Below are positions 36,539 through 44,219 of a stretch of 64,000 bases of DNA, one piece after another; within the stretch, counting starts at the first letter, position 1, and the number at the start of each line of letters is the position of its first letter. The stretch spans positions 310,001 through 374,000 of the forward strand of contig JBMNJI010000007.1 of assembly GCA_050951585.1 (NCBI GenBank). Reading direction: 5' to 3'. The translations under genes and the position numbers were made by a program. Under the pieces are notes generated by a model. The model saw only the letters and a list, made by a program, of their open reading frames with translations, was not told the DNA's origin and did no database searches. Source of the DNA: UBA3937 sp050951585 (lineage in GTDB: Bacteria; Bacillota; Peptococcia; DRI-13; DTU073).

Positions 36539-37039
36539 CTATAACTCCGCCACCAGTTTTTGTATTTTCTCGTCCTTGGCCTTTACTTCTGCAGCCATTT
36601 TTCTTTTATATTCTATTAATTGTTGGCGTAATCTGTTTTCTTTAATACTTAAAATTTGCACAGCTAAAAGGGCGGCATTTTTCGCGCCGTCAATAGCCAC
36701 CGTAGCAACCGGAATACCCGAAGGCATTTGGACCATCGCGTAAAGGGCATCTACTCCTTGTAAAGCGGTGCCGTTAATTGGAACACCAATCACTGGCAAC
36801 GGGGTGACCGCCGCCAACACACCCGGTAGATGTGCCGCCGCCCCAGCCCCGGCAATAATCACCGCAAAACCCTCTTCATGCGCTTTGCGCGCTAAGTCCA
36901 GGGCCTGTTCCGTCGTCCGGTGAGCCGAAGCCACATGAGCCTCAAAAGCCACGCCAAATTCCCGTAAAGTTTCCACGGCTTTTTTCATGACGGGCCAATC
37001 CGAATCACTGCCCATAATTACCAATACTTGCTTCTCCAA
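36539..37039 (-). CDS. purE: PurE, N5-CAIR mutase
   Basis: A 166-residue class I PurE with the N-terminus VLVIMGSDSDWPVMKKA, the active-site ASAHRTTE, AGAGAAAHLPGVLAA and GVPINGTALQGVDALYAMVQMPSGIPVATVAI. Class I needs PurK to make N5-CAIR in most bacteria; purK is not adjacent. It is the first gene of the cluster, upstream of purL by 24 bases. Confidence 0.97.
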   Translation of the reverse strand: MEKQVLVIMGSDSDWPVMKKAVETLREFGVAFEAHVASAHRTTEQALDLARKAHEEGFAVIIAGAGAAAHLPGVLAAVTPLPVIGVPINGTALQGVDALYAMVQMPSGIPVATVAIDGAKNAALLAVQILSIKENRLRQQLIEYKRKMAAEVKAKDEKIQKLVAEL

Positions 37040-37076
37040 AGTTTTTCCCTTCCTTCCGAGCCACTAGCTTTTTCTC

Positions 37077-37113
37077 TCTATTGACAATATATACCATAAA
37101 TAGTGTCAATAGA
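37077..37113. promoter_or_regulatory. 10-base inverted repeat in the purE control region
   Basis: Arms TCTATTGACA and TGTCAATAGA, perfect, 17 bases apart, 38 bases before the purE ATG. Each arm carries a TTGACA, one per strand. On the minus strand the upstream TTGACA may be the purE -35; -10 candidates (TATATT) are badly spaced. It does not match the Bacillus PurR box. Confidence 0.6.
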
Positions 37114-37151
37114 AAAAGGTGAGCTTCTCAATTGTTAAATTAAGGCTCACC
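37113..37151 (-). terminator. Terminator after the symporter gene
   Basis: On the minus strand GGTGAGCC pairs with GGCTCACC-type arm GCTCACC, followed by TTTTTC. It separates the SSF transporter unit from purE. Confidence 0.82.
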
Positions 37152-37171
37152 ATATTGAATAAAATCAACGA

Positions 37172-37306
37172 TTACATTTTTATATTAGACTTCTTTGCGC
37201 TCTCTGTCAAGAAAAGCTGGTTGAGAACAGCCCAAAGCACAGCCTGAACCGTACCGGCGACCAAAAAAATGTCAGTATTAATGATCGAGCGAAGTTGATT
37301 CGGCAC
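37172..37306 (-). CDS. Possible small membrane ORF overlapping the symporter end
   Basis: A GTG-started frame of 44 codons that overlaps the last part of the symporter gene in a different frame and continues beyond it. The middle (TDIFLVAGTVQAVLWAVLNQLFL) is a convincing membrane helix and the tail is basic. No Shine-Dalgarno is at a good distance. It resembles the small partner proteins of some transporters, but this is inference and it may be chance. Confidence 0.25.
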   Translation of the reverse strand: MPNQLRSIINTDIFLVAGTVQAVLWAVLNQLFLTESAKKSNIKM

Positions 37307-38777
37307 GCTTGACAAAAACCTTTTGCAAATGCTCCTCGGAGTAGCTTTCGGTGAACAGACTAACCACAGGTACGATCGCCAGAGAAAGCAGCATGGCCGT
37401 AGCGCCGCCGATCGTCACAAAGCTCGGCTCGAAATTATGATAGAAGGCAAAACCGAGACTGATGAGCAAGCCGCCCAACGCCCCTGCCCAGGCGCCCATT
37501 TTGGTCGTACCGGGCCAAAACAATCCCCAGATATAGGGTCCAAGGAATACCCCGGCCACTGTTCCCCAGGATAACGCCATTAAAGCGAGAATAATTGCCG
37601 GCTTAAAGAGCGCCAGAATGGCGGAAAGAGCAATAAAAATCAGGCAAAGACTGCGCATAATCCCCAGTTCTTCTTTTTTGCCCATATTGGGGCTGAAATA
37701 GCCTTTTAACAAATCGATCGTAATACTGGAGCTGGAAACAAGCACCAGTGAAGACAACGTGGACATGGAAGCGGATAAGACCAAAAGCAGGATCAGGATG
37801 GCCGCTACTTCCGGCAACGCTGTCTGCAAAATCTGGGGCACCAGTAAATCAACAGTTCCTTTCCCTGTAGCGGGATCAATGGGCAATTCGGTGAAATACA
37901 AGTGACTGACGGTACCCACCCCATAGGCCCCCAGCCCGATAATCAGGCAGAAAGCCGTGGAGATAATTGTGGCCGCCTTAACCTTAGCCGCATCCTTGAT
38001 GGCGTAAAACTTCTGGACCATTTGCGGTAATCCCCAGGGACCAAGACTGGTTAAGAGAACCACAGAAAACAAGGCCAGCGCATTTTTCCCTGAAGGAAAC
38101 ACCGCCGTTAAATCAGGGGAAACTTCCCTCAAACGGGGAATCACCTGGGCAAAACCACCTACCGTGGAGTGGCCAAAAACGTAATAAAGCAAGATTCCTA
38201 CGCCAAAAAGCATCACACAGCCCTGGATAAAATCCGTTATAGCCACTGCCCTGTATCCGCCCATTAAAAGATAGGCAGCCGTAATCGCCGTCATGACAAG
38301 GAGGGCATAATTGTAATTGATCTGAAAAACCTCTTCAAAAACATAGCTCAGTCCCATAAAAACCGAAGCCGAATAGGGAACCAGAAAAATAAAAATTACT
38401 AAGGCCGCAAAAATCTTCAGGGCATGGCTGTCATAACGAGCCTGTAAGAACTCAGGCATGGTCATGGCGCCTAGTTTTTCGGTCATTTCGCGAGTTGGTT
38501 TAGCCAGGAGCTTCCAGGCAAGATAACATCCCACCAGGGCATTGCCAAGCCCCACCCACACAGCGGGTAAACCAAAGCCCCACCCAACTTTTCCTGCGTA
38601 ACCGACAAAAATTACCGCAGAAAAATAAGTGGTACCATAAGCAAATGCCGACATCCAAGGTCCAATCTTTCTTCCTCCCAGGAAGAAATCCCCCAGATTG
38701 CTGGTTTTCTTCATTGCCAGAAAACCGCTAATCAGCAAAATTGCCACAAAGGTACCTACCATCAGAATCTTTACCAT
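37278..38777 (-). CDS. Sodium/solute symporter (SSF family)
   Basis: A 499-residue integral membrane protein of the SSS family with about 13 helices. Landmarks are FFLGGRKIGPWMSAFAYGTTYFSAVIF, AYLLMGGYRAVAITDFIQG, LGPWGLPQMVQKFYAIKD, and LSASMSTLSSLVLVSSSSITIDL (sodium-site serines). Position and motifs suggest a PanF/PutP relative, but the substrate cannot be told. It lies between the tRNA-Ala gene and purE on the same strand. Confidence 0.92.
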   Translation of the reverse strand: MVKILMVGTFVAILLISGFLAMKKTSNLGDFFLGGRKIGPWMSAFAYGTTYFSAVIFVGYAGKVGWGFGLPAVWVGLGNALVGCYLAWKLLAKPTREMTEKLGAMTMPEFLQARYDSHALKIFAALVIFIFLVPYSASVFMGLSYVFEEVFQINYNYALLVMTAITAAYLLMGGYRAVAITDFIQGCVMLFGVGILLYYVFGHSTVGGFAQVIPRLREVSPDLTAVFPSGKNALALFSVVLLTSLGPWGLPQMVQKFYAIKDAAKVKAATIISTAFCLIIGLGAYGVGTVSHLYFTELPIDPATGKGTVDLLVPQILQTALPEVAAILILLLVLSASMSTLSSLVLVSSSSITIDLLKGYFSPNMGKKEELGIMRSLCLIFIALSAILALFKPAIILALMALSWGTVAGVFLGPYIWGLFWPGTTKMGAWAGALGGLLISLGFAFYHNFEPSFVTIGGATAMLLSLAIVPVVSLFTESYSEEHLQKVFVKRAESTSLDH

Positions 38778-38871
38778 TTTTCATCCATCCTTCCATTCTA
38801 CTTTTTTACCGTTTGTTCCCACCCATCCGGGCTCCTACAAAACCTACTATGCTACAAACCAGAAATACTAC

Positions 38872-38947
<76 letters not shown>

Positions 38948-38965
38948 CCACCTGATATACTAAAA

Positions 38966-38994
38966 ATTATACTACGTCTTGCCGCTTCAGGCAA
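38966..38994 (-). promoter_or_regulatory. Promoter of tRNA-Ala
   Basis: On the minus strand -35 TTGCCT and -10 TATAAT, spacer 17, about 19 bases before the tRNA. The island begins just upstream of it, so the promoter is intact. Confidence 0.8.
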
Positions 38995-38998
38995 GCGG

Positions 38999-39027
38999 GA
39001 TTTTGTCGCCGGTGAGATTTTGTCGCC
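38999..39027. repeat. 12-base direct repeat at the island edge
   Basis: GATTTTGTCGCC occurs twice with five bases between the copies, at the boundary between the tRNA promoter and the island. It may mark the junction. Confidence 0.7.
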
Positions 39028-39142
39028 TGTGTATCGGCCCAAACAATTGTATTTTCTTGGCAATCTTGATGAACTTCAAAATGCATGGCTTAGCAAGACG
39101 AAGGAGAACTTGAATAGATGTTTGCCTGACAGAAAGGAGTAG
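39028..39142 (+). pseudogene. 3' fragment of an unknown gene before fic
   Basis: An open frame ending at TAG 39142 encodes a plausible protein C-terminus (YRPKQLYFLGNLDELQNAWLSK, then KENLNRCLPDRKE). The stop overlaps the AAGGAG of the next gene, as in an operon. Its 5' end is missing at the tRNA side. I cannot name the parent gene. Confidence 0.4.
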
Positions 39143-39145
39143 TAT

Positions 39146-39466
39146 ATGGTATTAGATAATAAATTGGGCATTACTGATTCTGCCGTACTTGCTCGTATGG
39201 AAGAAAAAATCAGCAAAACAAAGGCTTTGGAGCTGTTTGAAACCGGGCTTTTGGATACTTTCCCCGTCGGCAACTTTGAGGGACTGGCGCTAATTCATAA
39301 GCATTTGTTTGAGAAAATCTATGATTTTGCCGGAAAAATACGCGATGTGAATATTGCCAAGAGCAATTTTCGCTTTGCACCTGTGATATATTTAAAAGAG
39401 GCACTGGATAACATTGGCTCAGTAGGGTTTTTGTTAAGTCAATCATTCCCACTCAACAAATACTAA
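39146..39466 (+). pseudogene. Truncated Fic-family protein
   Basis: The first 90 residues are the N-terminal part of a bacterial Fic protein (ALELFETGLLDTFPVGNFEGL, IHKHLFEKIYDFAGKIRDVNIAKSNFRFAPVIYL). Such proteins run about 200 residues and carry HPFxxGNGR, which transfers AMP. Here the frame leaves the family after KEALDNI and stops at residue 106, so the active site is lost. AAGGAG lies before the ATG. It looks inactive. Confidence 0.82.
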
Positions 39467-39661
39467 ATAATTCTGTTTACATATTTTTGCTTCTCGTTAG
39501 TCTTGATTTTTTTGATGTTTCTTATCGGGGGTGATAACAAGAATAATTTCACCGCGGATAATATGGAAGTGGTATGCTCATATTATAGCGTATAATCACT
39601 CTTTTTACAAAAATAATTATTATTTTTGCGCACAGTTTATAGAGTTTGTGTGTTATTTTTA

Positions 39662-39690
39662 TTGTAGTTCTATTCTTTGGGTGTTATAAT
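39662..39690 (+). promoter_or_regulatory. Promoter of the abiE pair
   Basis: A -35 TTGTAG and a -10 TATAAT with a 17-base spacer, about 55 bases before the abiEi GTG. The 280 bases between fic and abiEi are AT-rich; I see no other gene in them that I can support. Confidence 0.7.
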
Positions 39691-39749
39691 AAATTCAAAC
39701 ACATATAAGCATTAAATGTGCGTAAATTTAATTGAAAGAAGGTGAATGC

Positions 39750-40355
39750 GTGGACATCCGAGAGAAAGCAAAAGAAGTCGTTATCCGTAAAGGCGGTATT
39801 GCTAAATCTGCTGATTTTGTCGCTGCAGGAATCAGAGCAGTTGATGTTGTAAATCTGTGTAATGCCGGCTTTCTTGACCGTGTGCGTCACGGTTATTACG
39901 GACTCGCGGAAAAAAGCTCAGTTTCCGAAGAACAACTTCTCGCAACACTCATTCCAAAAGGAATCGTGTGTGTTGAATCAGCCCTTTTTCATTACGGCTA
40001 CAGTGATTTTGCTCCACGCAAGTGGTCAATAGCAATTCCTCGCTCTATGTCAAGGACAAAACTGAATGTGGATGCTCTTGCTCTGCTGCCTTACTACGTT
40101 CAGCCGAAACTGTACGATTTGGGTAAAACCACAGATGATTTTGGAGGCGTTACCCTGCCTATATATGACCGTGAGCGCACCATCTGCGATTGCTTCAAAT
40201 ACCGTTCAAAACTTGATAATGAAATTTTTAATAAAGCCCTAAACGCTTACGCTAACGATACCAAGAAAAACCTAAACAACCTTTCTGTATATGCGAAAAA
40301 ACTACGTGTATACAAAAAAGTTACTGAACTGATGGAGGTATTGCTGAATGGCTGA
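39750..40355 (+). CDS. abiEi: AbiEi antitoxin/autorepressor
   Basis: A 201-residue type IV antitoxin. The N-terminal winged helix (REKAKEVVIRKGGIAKSADFVAAGI) binds DNA; the C-terminal antitoxin domain shows VESALFHYGYSDFAPRKWSIAIPR and YDRERTICDCFKYRSKL. The GTG at 39750 follows GAAGG at seven bases. It precedes and overlaps abiEii by eight bases. The family autoregulates its promoter and counteracts the nucleotidyltransferase toxin. Confidence 0.92.
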   Translation: MDIREKAKEVVIRKGGIAKSADFVAAGIRAVDVVNLCNAGFLDRVRHGYYGLAEKSSVSEEQLLATLIPKGIVCVESALFHYGYSDFAPRKWSIAIPRSMSRTKLNVDALALLPYYVQPKLYDLGKTTDDFGGVTLPIYDRERTICDCFKYRSKLDNEIFNKALNAYANDTKKNLNNLSVYAKKLRVYKKVTELMEVLLNG

Positions 40356-41250
40356 TATGGCTGCATCCGTGCTTGCACGACTGAAAAATAAGGTTGCCGA
40401 AAGTGGCAGAAGCTATCAGCTTTGCCTGCAGCTCTTTTGCCAAGAAGAATTTCTGCGCCGTTTGGAAAAGTCCAAATATGTAGAAAATCTTGTGCTGAAA
40501 GGCGGCTTGTTTATTTATTCTCTTACTGACTTTGACAGTCGTGTAACAGTTGATGTTGATTTTTTGCTTCGTCAAATGCCAAATACGCCGGAGCAATTGA
40601 AAACAGTATTGGAAGAAATCATCGCAACGCCTACCGGCAATGACTTTATCACTTTTGAGATTAACGATGTTGCCCCTATTGCTGTTGCCAAAAAGTATGC
40701 AGGCATCGCTGCATCTGTAGTCGCTCGCATTAAAAATACCAAAACACCGTTCAGCATTGACTTCGGCGTAGGTGATGTCATCGTGCCAAAGCAGGAAAAG
40801 CGAAAAATCCCGACACAGCTTTCCGATTTTGATTCCCCAACGGTAAATACATACTCTGTTGAAACAACCATCGCAGAGAAAATTGATGCTATTCTGAGCC
40901 TTATGGAGTTTTCCAGCCGAATGAAAGATTACTACGATATTTACTATATTGCCAATAAGTTTGATTTTGACGGCAAGGTGCTTACTGAGGCACTAAGAAA
41001 AACCTTCGTCAATCGCGGACGAAGCTTTACCCCCGCACAGTTCGAACAGGTTATGGGATTTGACAGAGACGGTGCAATGCATAAAAAGTGGAAAGCCTTT
41101 GTCCGCAAGATTGATACTAAAACGGATGATTTTAGTACCGTGCTAAAAACTATAAAAACGTTCCTTACTGCACCGTTCACAGCAACATTGGATGCAACTG
41201 AGTTTTCAGATCAATGGATAGCCGCTGAAAATCAATGGAGGAGTAATTGA
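40348..41250 (+). CDS. abiEii: AbiEii nucleotidyltransferase toxin
   Basis: A 300-residue toxin of the AbiEii/AbiGii family. Motif I is VLKGGLFIYSLTDFDSRVTVDVDFLLR near residue 49-75 (GG and D-x-D), motif III is FSIDFGVGDVI, and motif IV is VETTIAEKIDAILSL near residue 170. These residues appear intact, so the pair looks functional, unlike its neighbours. The family blocks translation by adding nucleotides to tRNA and gives phage abortive infection. Confidence 0.94.
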   Translation: MADMAASVLARLKNKVAESGRSYQLCLQLFCQEEFLRRLEKSKYVENLVLKGGLFIYSLTDFDSRVTVDVDFLLRQMPNTPEQLKTVLEEIIATPTGNDFITFEINDVAPIAVAKKYAGIAASVVARIKNTKTPFSIDFGVGDVIVPKQEKRKIPTQLSDFDSPTVNTYSVETTIAEKIDAILSLMEFSSRMKDYYDIYYIANKFDFDGKVLTEALRKTFVNRGRSFTPAQFEQVMGFDRDGAMHKKWKAFVRKIDTKTDDFSTVLKTIKTFLTAPFTATLDATEFSDQWIAAENQWRSN

Positions 41251-41251
41251 T

Positions 41252-41347
41252 ATGGATAAAAAACAAATGACAGAAGAAGATATTAAGCTTCAGTTTATTA
41301 CTCCCGCTATCACCGCAAAGTGGTCAATGAGCCTAAAGTGTCACTAG
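41252..41347 (+). pseudogene. hsdR 5' stub (type I restriction R subunit)
   Basis: A 31-codon frame directly after abiEii with GGAGG before its ATG. The sequence MDKKQMTEEDIKLQFITPAI is the usual start of HsdR proteins. It is then broken and runs to a stop two bases before the guaA end. The rest of hsdR (about 1000 codons) is missing. This marks the right edge of the island. Confidence 0.7.
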
Positions 41348-41348
41348 A

Positions 41349-42656
41349 TTATTCCCACTCAATGGTTCCGGGGGGCTTGGAGGTAATATCATAGACTACC
41401 CGGTTCACCTGCGGTACTTCACTGACAATTCTTCTGGAAATCGTATCCAGCAAATCATACGGCAGGCGTACCCATTCGGCGGTCATGGCATCCTGACTGT
41501 TAACCGCCCGCAATACAATGGGATAAGCGTAGGTGCGGTGCTCTCCCTTCATGCCCACGGTTTTCACGGAAGGAAGAATCGCAAAAGACTGCCAGATTTG
41601 CTTCTGCAGACCCGCTTTAGCAATCTCTTCCCGGACAATGGCATCAGCTTCCCGTAAAATATCCAGCTTTTCTGCGGTAATGTCGCCAATCACCCTAACG
41701 GCGAGCCCCGGCCCGGGGAAAGGCTGACGATCAACCATTTCATCGGCCAAACCCAGCTTACGTCCGACCTGGCGCACTTCATCCTTGAATAATTCCCGCA
41801 AAGGCTCTACCAATTGGAACCGCAAATCCTTGGGCAACCCTCCGACATTATGATGTGATTTAATGGTGGCGCCGGAGCTGGTTTCGCTTTCGATGACATC
41901 CGGGTAAATGGTGCCCTGCACCAGAAAATCGATTTGCCCTAATTTAGCCGCTTCGTCTTCAAAAACGCGAATAAACTCCGTGCCGATAATCTTCCTTTTC
42001 TGTTCCGGATCAGTCACTCCCGCCACCTTTTCTAAAAAGCGCTGGCGGGCATCCACATAAACCAGCTTAATATGATACTTTTCCCGAAAGACGGCCTGGA
42101 CCTGTTCCGGCTCACCTTTCCGCATAAAACCATGATTCACAAAAACACAGGTCAATTGATCGCCGACAGCCCGATGCACCAGAATCGCCGCCACGGAAGA
42201 ATCAACCCCGCCGCTAAGGGCACAGAGCACTTTCTTCTCACCAACCTGCTTCTTAATCAATGCAACCTGTTCCTCAATAAAAGCATCCATGGACCAACTA
42301 CCTTGACATTGGCAAGCATTAAAGAGGAAGTCTTTAAGTAATTTACCCCCGTCTTCCGTTTGCCGCACCGCATCACCAGCTGCATAGGTAACTACAGGTA
42401 TCCCGTAAGAGACGCTCAGCACAGGGATTTGCATCTGGCGGAACAGCTCATAAATTTCCGGATAATTCTTCTGGTATTCGAGCGCCGACTCTCCGGATAA
42501 GATAACCCCGCCCGGCATTTTCGCCTGTATCTTCTCGGCGGATGCATTATAAGGCAGTATTTCCGAATAAACTCCAAGTTCCCGGATTTTTTTCACCAGC
42601 ACCTGATTGTTCTGACCACCGAAATCCAGCACTAAAATCATTTCTTGTTTTCTCAA
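41349..42656 (-). CDS. guaA: GMP synthase with reduced, active-site-less glutaminase domain
   Basis: A 435-residue GuaA, about 75-80 residues shorter than usual. The synthetase half is intact: PP-loop LSGGVDSS at 148-154, QGTIYPDVIES, HHNVGGLP, PFPGPGLAVRVIG and ITSKPPGTIEWE. The N-terminal glutaminase is cut down. The nucleophile Cys of GICYGMQ is Ser83 in VSVSYGIPVV, the LSGGP loop is LSGESA, and the whole segment with the catalytic HPE is absent. LLKDFLFNACQCQGSW then joins in frame. I infer ammonia-dependent GMP synthesis or a separate glutaminase. Start TTG at 42656 with GGGAG upstream. Confidence 0.9.
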   Translation of the reverse strand: MRKQEMILVLDFGGQNNQVLVKKIRELGVYSEILPYNASAEKIQAKMPGGVILSGESALEYQKNYPEIYELFRQMQIPVLSVSYGIPVVTYAAGDAVRQTEDGGKLLKDFLFNACQCQGSWSMDAFIEEQVALIKKQVGEKKVLCALSGGVDSSVAAILVHRAVGDQLTCVFVNHGFMRKGEPEQVQAVFREKYHIKLVYVDARQRFLEKVAGVTDPEQKRKIIGTEFIRVFEDEAAKLGQIDFLVQGTIYPDVIESETSSGATIKSHHNVGGLPKDLRFQLVEPLRELFKDEVRQVGRKLGLADEMVDRQPFPGPGLAVRVIGDITAEKLDILREADAIVREEIAKAGLQKQIWQSFAILPSVKTVGMKGEHRTYAYPIVLRAVNSQDAMTAEWVRLPYDLLDTISRRIVSEVPQVNRVVYDITSKPPGTIEWE

Positions 42657-42727
42657 AATAACTCCCTCGCCTTATTCTCAAAGATTTGCCTATACAGCCA
42701 GCACATTTATAAAATCAAAATAAAAAA

Positions 42728-43273
42728 TCAGTATAAGACTTGATAACACTCCGGTTTTAGTACTCCCACATAGGGAAGATTGCGGAAATGGCCGTTAAAA
42801 TCCAGTCCATAACCGACGACAAATTCATCCGGGATGGTAAAACCAAAATAGTCCGGCGATATATCCACTTTGCGCCGGCTCGGTTTATCGAGGAACGCAC
42901 AAATTTTCAAACTGGCCGGGTGCCGGGATAATAAATTCTCTTTGATGTATGTTAAGGTTAAGCCGGTATCAATAATATCCTCGATGATTAAGACATCCTT
43001 CCCCGCTATATCTCCTTCAAGGTCCTTTAAAATGCGTACTACACCGGAAGTATGTGTGGCCTTTCCATAACTTGAAACAGCCATAAAATCAATCTTTAAA
43101 GGGGCTTGTACTTCCCGGATTAAATCTGACAAAAAGATTACCGCCCCCTTAAGTATGCCAATCATGACAAGATCTTTTCCTAAGTAATCGGCCGAAATCC
43201 TTTGCCCTATTTCCTGCACCTTGGCCTTAATTTGCTCCTCCGAAAGCAGGATTTTGTCAATTTGAGTATGCAT
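42728..43273 (-). CDS. hpt: Hypoxanthine phosphoribosyltransferase
   Basis: A 181-residue salvage enzyme making IMP and GMP from hypoxanthine and guanine with PRPP. Seen: LVMIGILKGAVIFLSDLIRE, the SSYG loop, the PRPP motif VLIIEDIIDTGLTL near residue 95-108, and DEFVVGYGLDF near the C-terminus. It sits upstream of guaA on the same strand and fits with it in guanine supply. Confidence 0.96.
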   Translation of the reverse strand: MHTQIDKILLSEEQIKAKVQEIGQRISADYLGKDLVMIGILKGAVIFLSDLIREVQAPLKIDFMAVSSYGKATHTSGVVRILKDLEGDIAGKDVLIIEDIIDTGLTLTYIKENLLSRHPASLKICAFLDKPSRRKVDISPDYFGFTIPDEFVVGYGLDFNGHFRNLPYVGVLKPECYQVLY

Positions 43274-43405
43274 TTACTGACCTCCTTCAAAAAAAGAAAA
43301 GCTTTTTGACAAGCTTAGCGAGGCAAAAGCAATTGCCGTTTTGATTATACCAACCGGCTTTTTCCTTGTCAAGAAAAGCCATTTCTTTCTAAAATAAGCT
43401 ATCCC

Positions 43406-44137
43406 TTACTCTAGCGGTGGTTTTAGCTCAAAAGGGACATGATAATCGAAAAATAGCACTTCAATGCTCAAAGAATGATTGACCATTTCGCGGTGTTCTG
43501 CGCTGATTCTGGCCTGACGCAGTAAACCGTCTTTTTTGTCGACCCAGAGAATATAGTTAAAATCCTGCCAAAACAGCTGCAGATACTTATTTTCCCCTTT
43601 CGTCATAACCTCATAAACCCGGCAGGCATGCCCTGCTACTTTCTCTTTTCCGGCTTCTTTAACCTCAAAAAACCCATCAGCGAATTTAAACACACTTAAG
43701 GGATTTAATTCGGCAATTAAGTTTTCAAGGCCAATCCGTCCTTCGGCCGGTACGGTCACCCATTTTTTCGTGTAGATATCTTTACGATATAACTGATCAC
43801 CTAAATGAATGATTTCTACTTCCGCTTTAATCAGCGGCAAAGAACCCTGTAAATACACGCCGTCCAGGCTCTTCTCCCCGCTGATTTCCGAAATAACCGC
43901 TTCCTGTCCGTCCTGAGAACGCTTCGCCGTCACCTTGAAACGATAAGTTTCCGCATTAAGGGTCTTGGTCAGGCTCTGCTTCACTGCCTCGTCAGGCGGA
44001 AGCCGATTAGCCTCCTCATAGATAAATCTTCCTCCCAAAAAAAGCAAGACAATGACGAGAGAAATAAGAAGCCATTTGGTAATACTCCTGCCCGGATTTA
44101 AGATTGAAAGAAAGCAGACCGGTCTTTTCATGCCCAT
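43406..44137 (-). CDS. Membrane-anchored LolA-fold-like protein, unknown
   Basis: A 243-residue protein with a single hydrophobic helix at about 19-40 and no lipobox cysteine. The rest is beta-rich, with alternating charged residues, and ends in FELKPPLE, like LolA/LppX-type lipid-binding or outer-surface sensor domains. It has no catalytic motif. It lies between hpt and the Lon-like gene, on the same strand. Its function cannot be stated. Confidence 0.7.
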   Translation of the reverse strand: MGMKRPVCFLSILNPGRSITKWLLISLVIVLLFLGGRFIYEEANRLPPDEAVKQSLTKTLNAETYRFKVTAKRSQDGQEAVISEISGEKSLDGVYLQGSLPLIKAEVEIIHLGDQLYRKDIYTKKWVTVPAEGRIGLENLIAELNPLSVFKFADGFFEVKEAGKEKVAGHACRVYEVMTKGENKYLQLFWQDFNYILWVDKKDGLLRQARISAEHREMVNHSLSIEVLFFDYHVPFELKPPLE

Positions 44138-44219
44138 GCCTTTTTCACATCCTTCGTTTACCTTATTTACTCATATTTACGAAGGATGGCGTAAAAATAT
44201 ACCACAGGCAAGAGACAGC

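Noticed and set aside
37040..37151. Purine riboswitch or PurR box before purE
   Set aside because: No conserved three-way junction elements and no CGAA-type PurBox; only the palindrome at 37077-37113 was kept.
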